From assembly GCA_013285405.1 (NCBI GenBank), contig CP053446.1:1835985-1899984 (forward strand): a stretch of 64,000 nt of DNA. Direction: 5' to 3'. The notes beneath the pieces were generated by a model that had not been told where the DNA came from, searched no databases, and worked only from the letters and a program-made list of their open reading frames with translations. Shown piece after piece: positions 36,001 through 44,355 of the stretch. Position numbers and translations under genes: made by a program. Source of the stretch: Ignavibacteriota bacterium (GTDB lineage Bacteria > Bacteroidota > Ignavibacteria > Ignavibacteriales > Ignavibacteriaceae). Numbering within the stretch: position 1 is the stretch's first letter; each line of letters starts with the position of its first letter.

Positions 36001-36592
36001 GTTTGATTCAGAGAAGGATCATATAATTTTCGAAAAGCTTTTAATTCAGTGGCTGTCCTTCACAAAAGAAAAAACAATTTCAGTGGAAGAATTAAAATCA
36101 ATTCGTAATGAAATTGCTTTGAGAGGTGACAATCACAATTACATTGAAGCCACTACTTTACTCATCCATTTTTATATATATAATAAATTGTACAATGAAG
36201 CTATTGAAATTCTTTCCGAACAAGAACTTATGGAATTATGCGCACAATATTCTATATTGGAGGCTGAGAGAGAATTTTTTTTAGGAATTATATCGAAAAA
36301 TTTTACATCAGAAAAACTTTTGCCACCAATGGTATATTTTGAAAAAGCTTATGAATTAATTAAAGAGGATAATATTACTGAATTGACATGGCAAGTTCTT
36401 TACGAAATGGCTGATTTAAATATCGACAGAGGAAATCTTAACAAAGCAAAATATTTTATTAATTATGCGAGAGAGCTAATATATTATATCGCAGGCAGAA
36501 TAGACTCTCCAATTTTACGTGCAGCATATTTGAGACAAAATGAGAGACTGAACACATTAAGGAAACTGGAAAGTTTATATCCACAAAATTAA
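33023..36592 (+). CDS. Ser/Thr kinase - AAA ATPase - TPR signalling protein (PknK-like)
   Basis: 1189 residues. An N-terminal Hanks-type kinase (1-270) has ATP-binding K35 (YAIKIL), catalytic loop YYDLKPEN with D134 (Tyr-Tyr replaces His-Arg of the HRD motif), DLG at D155 and the GTAYYIAPE segment. A P-loop NTPase follows (Walker A GFEGAGKSS, about 310-318), then a winged-helix-like part and a TPR array (about 660-1050). This is the PknK/MalT-like STAND layout, in which effector binding to TPRs controls the ATPase and kinase. It is embedded in a peptide-transporter operon and directly precedes a sigma54 activator, so it probably senses transporter state or imported peptide. Confidence 0.9.
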   Translation: MINTRYEILKKLGEGRSKVFLCRDIEFPEKEYAIKILPAKADIKEKETFKKEYFTLNKFEHSNIIEAYELGTVYETDGEDEIQSGSMYIVLEYFDGKELLFSDKIREESNLKEIVKQICSSLYYLHQSKYIYYDLKPENILVSYKDGSPKVKLIDLGLAEYSPSPSDYEIKGTAYYIAPELLKKEIHTHSVDFYSLGMIMYQIIYNHFPFEANSELDIYKSAIENSFEFPSSDIFSEKLIKILKKLLDKDISKRYSSALEIIKDLDFEIDLMLSKEFLPAKVFSSRTTILKKLSQYFADKTSSEIYAIKGFEGAGKSSLLEKILEQNNDAMLISDVRGKSADELIRFILRQIFFSKKVYPNLNTEAKSLVLKFLSDNKKNEIDELRTIVAALISKSTFILLIDDFNLYDELASDLLLEIIPLLQVNNIKVVVNESQLHDLLSARLNNVKYIDLGSFTNDEMSQFLEVSYSKETQIGKLKELIVANADLIPGNIKAFIKDAILFGIMKFSDTGVSFSEDENKISALTEAHFSIYDLRLANLLERELLTVKILSALDIIIDLHGLSLLLGISREESERIVSNLQLNNITQKFSSGQALIFTSEAIKKYIYASIGNKKELHFHLAKRLSEKFPSLYRVEEARHYELAGEFQKCFILLMDEINEAEKKSAFSYVQKLLFHLIQFPLDKALLNDIKIKLSEIYFKLGDVNASLNLIEELKSINPKNKVDKKILRIEGSALIASGEYEGGKKVISELLLGISDLSEKYALKVELAHADFELKLYDNAIQQCDLLLDERELSDELKGRCYNLKGMINIYQSNDLHSALDNFKNASIKFSQAGQLARVAGAEVNIGNVYNILGNYEQAEAHFQNASGINQFIGNLEQEGLLLQNIGIFYFNCRKFDSAILSYHNAIKIFLNIGKDSSRGFVLWNLGEIYISACDYEKAFNSLNEAYKLFDQLKNYHELLDVLFMKGKLFYKIGDFQKLEEIIRNFQKLYTMFDSEKDHIIFEKLLIQWLSFTKEKTISVEELKSIRNEIALRGDNHNYIEATTLLIHFYIYNKLYNEAIEILSEQELMELCAQYSILEAEREFFLGIISKNFTSEKLLPPMVYFEKAYELIKEDNITELTWQVLYEMADLNIDRGNLNKAKYFINYARELIYYIAGRIDSPILRAAYLRQNERLNTLRKLESLYPQN

Positions 36593-36595
36593 TTT

Positions 36596-37975
36596 ATGTT
36601 TGAAGGACACTTTAATATAAAAGTCTTTTCAGATTCGACTGATCTGGTTTCAGTTACATCGGCTTTGAAGCAATTGGAATTGAAAGGGTTTTCGCTAAAT
36701 GTAATTTTTCCGGCGGAGATTGAAGTTGAGAACAATGAAATTATCATCATAAAACTGGAATCCCTCGACACTTCACTTTACAAAGAAATTTTGCGGATTA
36801 AAAAATCAAGAACAAACAAAATTGTAGTAATAATAAATAACTCAGATGCATTGTTAGTCACTTCCTTGTTAAAACAAGGGTTCTTTGACATTTTTGTATT
36901 TCCTTATGAAGTATTAAAATTCACATCATTCCTTGCTGAAGTATTTTCAAATAAATCATATATAACCGAATCCGGACAAGTAGGAACTTTTGGTGTTAAC
37001 AGACACGGTATAAAATCAATCCTTGGTAACTCTGAGAAATTGCAGCGAGCAGTTGACCTCGCTAGTAAAGTATCTGAGAAAAGTAGTTCCAATGTTTTGA
37101 TACTTGGCGAAACTGGTACCGGCAAAGGATTGTTTGCCAGGGCAATTCACAACAGTGGACCAGTAAATCAATTTCCATTTATTGATATAGTATGTACAGC
37201 AATTCCTGAAAATTTATTAGAATCAGAGTTATTTGGTTATGAAGCTGGAGCATTTACTGACGCGAGAACCAGAAAAGTTGGACTGTTTGAACTGGCTGAA
37301 AGAGGAACACTCTTTCTCGATGAAATTGGAGATTTAAGTTTTAATATTCAGACTAAGCTTTTAAGAGCAGTGGAGAAAAAGGTAATAAAGAGATTAGGTG
37401 GTGTTGTAGATATCCCTGTTAATGCAAGAATTATCTCCGCTACTAATAGAGACCTTGAATTTATGGTTGAAAAAAATTTATTCAGAAGAGATTTGTTTCA
37501 TAGATTAAATGTCGTATCAATTGAAATACCTCCGTTGCGAGAACGTGGCGAAGACATTATAACTTTAGCAAATTATTTCATTGATGAGTTTAATCAACAA
37601 TTTGATAAATCAATAAAAAAACTTGACAAAGATCTCCAACACCTGCTTATGGGTTATTCCTGGCCGGGAAATGTTCGGGAATTAAGAAATGCGATGGAGA
37701 GAGCGGTACTTCTTTGTGATGATAGCAAATTGCAGATAAAAGATTTTAGTAATTTGATAGATAACGTCCATTCAAAGTCAATGGTTGATTTAAAGGCTGA
37801 AGATATTCCATTTAACATAGTAAGATTGGATGTTAATTATGGGATTACATCACTGCGAAATGTTGATAAAGAATATGCAAAAAAAGTACTATCCAAAATG
37901 GGTGGGAATAAAACCCAGACCGCTAAACTTTTAGGTATCTCGAGACCTAAACTTGACATTTTATTAAAAGTTTAA
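36596..37975 (+). CDS. Sigma54-dependent transcriptional activator
   Basis: 459 residues. N-terminal receiver-like domain (about 1-120) with no clear phospho-acceptor Asp (EIIIIKL at the usual place). AAA+ domain: Walker A GETGTGKG (171-178), GAFTDA loop contacting sigma54 (218 on), Walker B TLFLDEIGDL, YSWPGNVRELRNAMERA. C-terminal Fis-type HTH (GGNKTQTAKLLGISRPKLD). Input is therefore likely to be phosphorylation by, or binding to, the kinase encoded 3 bp upstream rather than a classical phosphorelay. Targets unknown; the repeat-protein gene 280 bp downstream has a partial -24/-12 match. Confidence 0.93.
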   Translation: MFEGHFNIKVFSDSTDLVSVTSALKQLELKGFSLNVIFPAEIEVENNEIIIIKLESLDTSLYKEILRIKKSRTNKIVVIINNSDALLVTSLLKQGFFDIFVFPYEVLKFTSFLAEVFSNKSYITESGQVGTFGVNRHGIKSILGNSEKLQRAVDLASKVSEKSSSNVLILGETGTGKGLFARAIHNSGPVNQFPFIDIVCTAIPENLLESELFGYEAGAFTDARTRKVGLFELAERGTLFLDEIGDLSFNIQTKLLRAVEKKVIKRLGGVVDIPVNARIISATNRDLEFMVEKNLFRRDLFHRLNVVSIEIPPLRERGEDIITLANYFIDEFNQQFDKSIKKLDKDLQHLLMGYSWPGNVRELRNAMERAVLLCDDSKLQIKDFSNLIDNVHSKSMVDLKAEDIPFNIVRLDVNYGITSLRNVDKEYAKKVLSKMGGNKTQTAKLLGISRPKLDILLKV

Positions 37976-38158
37976 TGTTGTTAATCTTTCGTGGTTTTAT
38001 TTATGGATGCGTCATTTTTGTATTGGTCTGATTTCATTTGTTGTTGATTTTATGTAATATTTTTTTACACGAAGTAGCATAATTCATATTTATCAAGTAA
38101 TTATTACCTGAATTTTATATTCAAGTCCCTTCGTTAAACAAAACCTGATTTTTTGTAA

Positions 38159-38174
38159 TGGCATAGGCATTGGC
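38159..38174 (+). promoter_or_regulatory. Possible sigma54 (-24/-12) promoter of the repeat-protein gene
   Basis: TGGCATA-GGCA-TTGG: the -24 element TGGCA-YR and the TTG of the -12 element are present with correct spacing, but the -12 element reads TTGGC rather than TTGCW. It lies about 85 bp before the ATG and just downstream of a sigma54-activator gene. Weak by itself. Confidence 0.35.
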
Positions 38175-38223
38175 TCTATATCTTTTGCTACAAATCGTAG
38201 CTTGAGGGTGAAGTGTATGTCAA

Positions 38224-38235
38224 ACTACATGTAGT
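38224..38235. promoter_or_regulatory. Perfect 12-bp palindrome in the repeat-gene leader
   Basis: ACTACATGTAGT, 23 bp before the ATG; a candidate operator or leader hairpin. The rest of 37976-38258 shows no gene. Confidence 0.35.
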
Positions 38236-38258
38236 GTGTCATAATAACAAGTGGTACT

Positions 38259-39218
38259 ATGCGAACTATATTATCCATAGCCCTAATTTGGGGACTATTC
38301 ATATCCGGATACGCTCAGGTTGCTGACAATGTTCAGGAAGCGACTAGATATAGAGTTAATCAGGATAATATATCTACTGTTACTTTGAACCACAATACTC
38401 ATTCAACTGAGATTACTCAAACTGAGTTAAAATTTCTTGAACTGAAATCAGGTTCACAACTTGATGAACTCGGCAGCAAGTACGGCTGGGTAAGATCAGG
38501 TTCACAACTTGATGAACTCGGCAGCAAGTACGGCTGGGTAAGATCAGGTTCACAACTTGATGAACTCGGCAGCAAGTACGGCTGGGTAAGATCAGGTTCA
38601 CAACTTGATGAACTCGGCAGCAAGTACGGCTGGGTAAGATCAGGTTCACAACTTGATGAACTCGGCAGCAAGTACGGCTGGGTAAGATCAGGTTCACAAC
38701 TTGATGAACTCGGCAGCAAGTACGGCTGGGTAAGATCAGGTTCACAACTTGATGAACTCGGCAGCAAGTACGGCTGGGTAAGATCAGGTTCACAACTTGA
38801 TGAACTCGGCAGCAAGTACGGCTGGGTAAGATCAGGTTCACAACTTGATGAACTCGGCAGCAAGTACGGCTGGGTAAGATCAGGTTCACAACTTGATGAA
38901 CTCGGCAGCAAGTACGGCTGGGTAAGATCAGGTTCACAACTTGATGAACTCGGCAGCAAGTACGGCTGGGTAAGATCAGGTTCACAACTTGATGAACTCG
39001 GCAGCAAGTACGGCTGGGTAAGATCAGGTTCACAACTTGACGAACTCGGCAGCAAGTACGGCTGGGTAAGATCAGGTTCACAACTTGATGAACTCGGCAG
39101 CAAGTACGGCTGGGTAAGATCAGGTTCACAACTTGATGAACTCGGCAGCAAGTACGGCTGGGTAAGATCAGGTTCACAACTTGATGAACTCGGCAGCAAG
39201 TACGGCTGGGTAAGGTAG
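38259..39218 (+). CDS. Secreted 16 x 16-residue perfect-repeat protein
   Basis: 319 residues: signal peptide (MRTILSIALIWGLFISGYAQ), a 43-residue Asn/Thr-rich spacer (21-63), then exactly 16 copies of SGSQLDELGSKYGWVR (64-319) up to the stop. All copies are identical in protein. Each unit ends in Arg and contains one Lys, so an Arg-specific protease would release sixteen identical 16-mers. No known family recognised. It lies between the peptide-transporter/kinase/activator operon and a secreted metalloprotease gene and has a strong terminator. A multicopy peptide precursor is an attractive guess; a structural or adhesive repeat protein is the main alternative. Codons in the repeat are more GC-rich (CTC GGC AGC AAG TAC) than in the neighbours. 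Confidence 0.85.
   Translation: MRTILSIALIWGLFISGYAQVADNVQEATRYRVNQDNISTVTLNHNTHSTEITQTELKFLELKSGSQLDELGSKYGWVRSGSQLDELGSKYGWVRSGSQLDELGSKYGWVRSGSQLDELGSKYGWVRSGSQLDELGSKYGWVRSGSQLDELGSKYGWVRSGSQLDELGSKYGWVRSGSQLDELGSKYGWVRSGSQLDELGSKYGWVRSGSQLDELGSKYGWVRSGSQLDELGSKYGWVRSGSQLDELGSKYGWVRSGSQLDELGSKYGWVRSGSQLDELGSKYGWVRSGSQLDELGSKYGWVRSGSQLDELGSKYGWVR
38448..39215 (+). repeat. 48-bp tandem repeat, 16 copies
   Basis: Sixteen contiguous 48-bp units starting TCAGGTTCACAACTTGATG. Only two base differences are visible over 768 bp, both synonymous: GAC for GAT near 39040 and AGG for AGA in the last codon. Such uniformity means very recent expansion or continuous homogenisation. Copy number is likely to vary between strains and may be mis-assembled. 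Confidence 0.97.
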
Positions 39219-39249
39219 AATGAATTAGTTCTCCAAAGTATACTTTGTT

Positions 39250-39280
39250 AAGCCTTCAATCTTTATTGAAGGCTTTTTTA
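39250..39280 (+). terminator. Strong intrinsic terminator of the repeat-protein gene
   Basis: AAGCCTTCAAT - CTTT - ATTGAAGGCTT, perfect 11-bp stem followed by TTTTT, 32 bp after the stop codon. The repeat gene is thus a separate transcript from the metalloprotease gene. Confidence 0.93.
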
Positions 39281-39402
39281 TTATTTGATGTAAGTTGTTA
39301 TTTTTCAATAGCAATTTGCGAATGGTCGTAAGTGTCAATTTTTTGTTTATTGAGTAATCAATTTTGCTGTAAAACAAAACGAATCACCTGCTTACTTATA
39401 AT

Positions 39403-42400
39403 ATGCTTAAAATATCTCTCCTGTTGATTTTTTTTTCAACAGTCATCTATTCACAGGAAATTAATAGAGTTACACTAATTGAGGACGAAATTAATTACCA
39501 GATCCCATCCTACAATCATCAGGGAACGATCTATGTATCTCTTAAACATTTTGCTGAAGGATTGAAGTTAAAAGAAAAAGTTTCGGATTCTAATAATGTT
39601 ATCGAATTAGATATCGAAAATTTTTTATTGAGATTCACCAGTAAAAACCCTTATGTCGTAATTATTTCTAAATCAACAGGCAAATCAATCATATATCAGT
39701 TTCCCACTTCCTCACATTTAGTTGATGATTTAATGTTTGTTCCATTGAAAGAAACGATAGAACTGTTAAATAAATACTGCTTAAAATCGCTTGCGATTAT
39801 TAGTCCGGGTAAAATAATTGTACTGCCCAAAGAACAGAATGATTTCACGGAAATTAATAGCATTACAATAAAGCATACACCCAAAGGAACTTATATTACT
39901 ATAAAAGGAAATCTTAAAATTAATTCATTTGTAAGAATGGAGGATTCCACATCAGTTTCTGTTGTGATAAAAAATTCTTCAACTTTTGGCAATAGTTTTG
40001 AAAATTTAGTACCTGTTGGCTATCTAAAAAGTATTAATGTGTTCAACACAGATGGCAATGTTGAAGTTAGAATTAAAAAGAAAAAGCAGGAGATTACAGC
40101 AGAATATTTTAATCTTGATAACGAACACGAATTAGTCGTTCATTTATTTGAAAGAGAATCTTCTTCCTGGCTCGAGCGGGAAAGTGAACACTTTGTTGTA
40201 ATATACAAAGATTATCATTCGCATTTGGTCAATCACGTTTTGGAAAGTGCAGAAAGAGCTTTCAAACCATTATCAATATTATTTAACTATACGCCTAAAG
40301 ATAAAATTATTATTAACACCTATGATGTAAGTGATTATGGATTTGCAGCAACAAGCACTACTCCACAGAATTTTATCAGACTTGAAATTGAACCTATGGA
40401 ACCAGGATATGAAGTTATTCCATATAATGAAAGAATACAATGGCTTTTAAGTCACGAACTTGTTCATGTTATTGTAAATGATGCGGAAATTGGTTTTGAA
40501 AAATTTTGCAGATCAGTATTCGGAAAAGTTCCTCCCGAAAAAACTCAACCTTTGTCTGTTTTTTATGGACTCCTTTCAAACTATAATAGATATTCACCAA
40601 GATGGCACCAGGAAGGTATAGCTGTTTATTTAGAAACCTGGTTAAGCGGAGGATATGGTCGTGTGCTCGGCAGTTTTGATGAAATGTATTTCAGAAGTTT
40701 TTTCTTAGAAAAAGAGGCTTTGCCATCGCAACTGGATCTTGAAACATTACTAAGTCATAATTCAATTCTTCTGGAAAACATCCACTACATTTATGGCGGC
40801 AGGTTTGTAGCATACCTGTCAATCATATATGGAAATGAAAAACTTCTTGACTGGTTTAGAACTAAAGATGGAGATGCTTATAGTGGTTTTGAGGGAAAGT
40901 TTAAAAAGATATTTAACAAAGATTTTGAAGATGCATGGTATGATTTTCTTACCTATGAAAAAGAATTTCAGCAAAATAACATCAAAATTTTGGAACAAGC
41001 TGAACAAACCGATTTAAGAATATTAAGTAAGGAAAACTTTGGCTGGGTTTCACGTCCCTGTTATGATAGTCCGACTCAATCAGTGTTTTATGTTTACCAC
41101 AGATCGCACGAATTAAATTCACTTCAATCATTAAAATTATCATCAGGTGTATCAATAAAACTCGGCTCTATTGAAACGCCAAGCATGATTCAGGTTTCTT
41201 CAATAGCTCTTGATGAAGTTAACGGATTATTATTTTATACTACAAATAATAATCAGTTGTTCAGGGATATCTGGGCGTATCATCTGGAAACTGGCGATGA
41301 GAAAATACTTTTTGAGGATGTAAGAGTTGGTGATCTGGCTGTTTCACCGGTAACACATGATTTATGGGGAATACAACACGAATCTGGTTATGCAACTTTA
41401 GTTTATTCACCATATCCATATAAAGAAATTCAACGTTTAGTTACATTCGATCTCGGTGAAGAAATATTTAATCTCTCTATTGAGGATAACGGAAAAATTT
41501 TAGCAGCAACATTGAAAAGACCTTCAGGTCAACAATCAATAATAATTCTTGAATCTGAAAGTCTGCTTAAAAATTCAAGGCTTAAATATGATATTATTTC
41601 TAACAGCGGTTCTCCCGAAAATCCATCATGGAGCAGAGATGGAAATATTTTATATTGGAACGCATATACAAATGGTGTGTCTAATATTTATCGGTATGAC
41701 TTGAGACAAAGAAAAATTGAAGCAATTTCACATTGTATTACCGGACTGTTCAAACCTATTGAAATTTCTCCTGATTCAGTTTTTGCTTTTCAATTTACGA
41801 CCGATGGTTTTATCCCTGTGATGTTCGCCAACCAACCGGCATCGTATTTACCTGCTATTAATTATTACGGTCAAAAAGTTATTGATGTCAATCCTCAATT
41901 ACAGAACTTTAATTTGTACAGTGATACTACAACAATTAATCCCATGGATTTTTCTGCGGAAGAAAATTTCAATGGATTAGAAAATTTGCACATCCATTCT
42001 ATAATACCTGTTGTCAGCGGATTTCAAAATCAAGTGGTATTCAGCTTATTTACCAGAATTTCTGATCCCTTATTGATTCACGATTTTTATATGGAAGCCG
42101 GTGTATCACCATTAAATGAAAAGCCAAGCGATCCACTTTGGCATTTAAGATTTAAGTACGATTACAAGCAACTATTTTATATAGACGTTCTTTACAATGG
42201 CGCAGACTTTTTTGATCTGTTTAATAAGAGAAAAAGAGGAACTTTGGGAACTCAAATTAAACTCGGACATACTTACTTCTGGAAATATGATAACCCAACA
42301 AAAATTAAACAGGCAACAACACTTACATTTTACAGAGATGTTCGCTATATAAACGACAACCTGATAGAAGTATCGCAACCAGATTTTGCCGTGCTGGCGA

Positions 42401-43035
42401 CAAACCTGAACTTCAAAAATCTGAGGAAAAGTATTGGAAGTTCTGATTTTGAATACGGAAACGAATTCAACTGGACTGTTGGGCTATACGGTACAAATTT
42501 TGACCAACCAGAAGTTGCAATTAATTCTTACATTGAATTAAGTAATTTCTCCACTTGGCTGTGGCATCATAATGTGTTACACGTAAAAATTGCAGGTGGA
42601 TACAACAAGGAGAACGAAAACCTTGTGCAAAGTTTGTTTTATGTTGGTGGATTTGGAAATAGACCAGTTGACAATGACGAAGTTAAACAGTTCAGAAGGA
42701 TTTTCAGGTTTCCCGGAATTCCAATTTACAGTCTTGTTACAAGTAAATTTGGAAAGTTAATGCTCGAGAATTCATTCCCACCAATAAGAACTTCAGGCTG
42801 GCTGCTGTTAGAACAATTTGTTAATCATTTTGATTTTTCAGTGTATTCTCAAAGTATGATTACACAATCAAATTTTGGAGATTACCTCTTTGATGTTGGA
42901 ACACAGATGGATATAAAATTTAAACATTGGTATAATCTTGAATCAACTTTTTCTGCAGGAATAGCAAAAGCTTGGACCTGGGATGGTTATCAGGATTGGG
43001 AGTGGTTTCTTTCAATCAAATTATTAAAAGATTAA
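39403..43035 (+). CDS. Secreted metalloprotease with propeller and C-terminal barrel
   Basis: 1210 residues. Signal peptide (FFSTVIYSQ). N-terminal copper-amine-oxidase-N/AMIN-like domains (about 20-240). A gluzincin (peptidase MA clan) domain with HELVH at 351-355 and WHQEG with E404 as probable third zinc ligand. A WD40/TolB-like propeller (about 545-800: SPENPSWSRDGNILYWNAY). The C-terminal part (about 870-1210) has amphipathic strands consistent with an outer-membrane barrel. I infer an outer-membrane protease acting at the cell surface. Being next to the Arg-rich repeat precursor it is a candidate processing enzyme, though its specificity is unknown. Confidence 0.82.
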   Translation: MLKISLLLIFFSTVIYSQEINRVTLIEDEINYQIPSYNHQGTIYVSLKHFAEGLKLKEKVSDSNNVIELDIENFLLRFTSKNPYVVIISKSTGKSIIYQFPTSSHLVDDLMFVPLKETIELLNKYCLKSLAIISPGKIIVLPKEQNDFTEINSITIKHTPKGTYITIKGNLKINSFVRMEDSTSVSVVIKNSSTFGNSFENLVPVGYLKSINVFNTDGNVEVRIKKKKQEITAEYFNLDNEHELVVHLFERESSSWLERESEHFVVIYKDYHSHLVNHVLESAERAFKPLSILFNYTPKDKIIINTYDVSDYGFAATSTTPQNFIRLEIEPMEPGYEVIPYNERIQWLLSHELVHVIVNDAEIGFEKFCRSVFGKVPPEKTQPLSVFYGLLSNYNRYSPRWHQEGIAVYLETWLSGGYGRVLGSFDEMYFRSFFLEKEALPSQLDLETLLSHNSILLENIHYIYGGRFVAYLSIIYGNEKLLDWFRTKDGDAYSGFEGKFKKIFNKDFEDAWYDFLTYEKEFQQNNIKILEQAEQTDLRILSKENFGWVSRPCYDSPTQSVFYVYHRSHELNSLQSLKLSSGVSIKLGSIETPSMIQVSSIALDEVNGLLFYTTNNNQLFRDIWAYHLETGDEKILFEDVRVGDLAVSPVTHDLWGIQHESGYATLVYSPYPYKEIQRLVTFDLGEEIFNLSIEDNGKILAATLKRPSGQQSIIILESESLLKNSRLKYDIISNSGSPENPSWSRDGNILYWNAYTNGVSNIYRYDLRQRKIEAISHCITGLFKPIEISPDSVFAFQFTTDGFIPVMFANQPASYLPAINYYGQKVIDVNPQLQNFNLYSDTTTINPMDFSAEENFNGLENLHIHSIIPVVSGFQNQVVFSLFTRISDPLLIHDFYMEAGVSPLNEKPSDPLWHLRFKYDYKQLFYIDVLYNGADFFDLFNKRKRGTLGTQIKLGHTYFWKYDNPTKIKQATTLTFYRDVRYINDNLIEVSQPDFAVLATNLNFKNLRKSIGSSDFEYGNEFNWTVGLYGTNFDQPEVAINSYIELSNFSTWLWHHNVLHVKIAGGYNKENENLVQSLFYVGGFGNRPVDNDEVKQFRRIFRFPGIPIYSLVTSKFGKLMLENSFPPIRTSGWLLLEQFVNHFDFSVYSQSMITQSNFGDYLFDVGTQMDIKFKHWYNLESTFSAGIAKAWTWDGYQDWEWFLSIKLLKD

Positions 43036-43048
43036 TTATTTCATTTTT

Positions 43049-44353
43049 ATGAAATTTTCAGATTTCAAAAAAAATATTGACGATAGAATTCAGACTGTAA
43101 TAGGTGAGTCCGAATCTTCCGAAAGATTAAAAAATCTTGAAGTTATTCTGAATACAGTCAATACTATTAATAGGTCTCTTATTTTAGAAGATGTGCTGGA
43201 GCTCGTACTTAAAAATGCAATTAAGCTAACAAATTCTGAGAGAGGTTTTATTGTTCTTCAGAACACAAATGAAGAACTCGAATTTAAATTAGGATTGAAT
43301 GAACACGATGAAAATCTGCCGAAAAAATTATTTGAAATCAGTAACACAGTTGTTGAAGATGTTTTTCATAATGGACAATCAAGATTCATTGAAGGTGCAC
43401 AGAGCGATGCAAAATACGATCCTTCAAGAAGTATCCTGAAACTTGAATTACAGACAATACTATGTTCTCCTCTTATCACAGATGAAAAGAAAATCGGGGT
43501 AATTTATGTTGATAGTAAACATCTTCATAAAATAAAAGTCAGGGAGATTACCGGCACATTTGAAATTTTAGCTGGACAAGCTGCAACTGCAATCAGGAAT
43601 GCTCAGCTTTATGATGGACAGGTGAATGCGTACAACGCTCTGCAGGAAGCTAATGCTCAACTTATTCAAGCTGAAAGACGTGTTCTTAAAGCCGGAATTG
43701 ATGCAGAGATAGGACAAGCTTTGCAGGGTTTAGTTCACCTTGCACTGCTTGAAACGGAAAGTCTCCTCAGAACAATAGAAAAATCCCAAACTGAATTTGA
43801 GAACAATAATCATTTGGATGATCTGCTTTTTGACAGACTAAAACTTAAATCGAAGGTAGCCGCTGATAGTATCCGTAATATTCAGAAGTATGCTCAGGTT
43901 TTACTTGAAACATCCGTTACCGATTTAAATAAAGAGAATAATGATTTGAACAGAGCAATTCAATCAGTAATCAAGTATCTTTCGCCATTGAAAAAATTCA
44001 GCGCAGTTACATTTAAGACTGAACTTAACCCGCTTCCGTTATGTAATTTCGATCCGGAGCAAATTCAGCATTTGCTTGTTCACCTGATAACAAATGCAGT
44101 TGATGCAAACCGAAATTCAATTATAACTATTCGTTCATTTGTTAACGGCAATCGTAACTGTGTTGAAGTTCAGGATGATGGTCCCGGTTTTTCTGAAAAA
44201 ATTAAAGCCAACCCTTCGGCTATTTTTAACTTGTCAAACGGCGGGTATGGTTTATTTCTTTGTAAAAATATTATAGATAAGCATAAGGGTGAGATAAAAA
44301 TACTGAATAGTGAAAAGGGCGCGTTAATTCATTTTTCTTTGCCGGTTAATTAG
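43049..44353 (+). CDS. GAF-domain sensor histidine kinase
   Basis: 434 residues, cytoplasmic (no membrane segment). GAF domain about 30-190 (GFIVLQNTNEELEF, LCSPLITDEKKIGVIYVDSK), coiled-coil linker, DHp-like helix and HATPase_c (N box HLITNAVDAN, G1 DDGPGF, G2 GGYGLFLCKN). The DHp region reads AEIGQALQGLVHLALLE: a His is present but not in the classical H-E-x-x-x-P context, so autophosphorylation is uncertain. Starts 13 bp after the protease gene and 2 bp before the next kinase gene, so they form an operon. Confidence 0.85.
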   Translation: MKFSDFKKNIDDRIQTVIGESESSERLKNLEVILNTVNTINRSLILEDVLELVLKNAIKLTNSERGFIVLQNTNEELEFKLGLNEHDENLPKKLFEISNTVVEDVFHNGQSRFIEGAQSDAKYDPSRSILKLELQTILCSPLITDEKKIGVIYVDSKHLHKIKVREITGTFEILAGQAATAIRNAQLYDGQVNAYNALQEANAQLIQAERRVLKAGIDAEIGQALQGLVHLALLETESLLRTIEKSQTEFENNNHLDDLLFDRLKLKSKVAADSIRNIQKYAQVLLETSVTDLNKENNDLNRAIQSVIKYLSPLKKFSAVTFKTELNPLPLCNFDPEQIQHLLVHLITNAVDANRNSIITIRSFVNGNRNCVEVQDDGPGFSEKIKANPSAIFNLSNGGYGLFLCKNIIDKHKGEIKILNSEKGALIHFSLPVN

Positions 44354-44355
44354 TC

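Noticed and set aside
38413..39199. Two long minus-strand ORFs over the repeat gene
   Set aside because: They are by-products of the 48-bp repeat (a multiple of 3 keeps all frames open) and have no start region or sensible composition.
38448..39215. CRISPR-like array
   Set aside because: The units are contiguous with no variable spacers and lie in frame within a signal-peptide-bearing gene.
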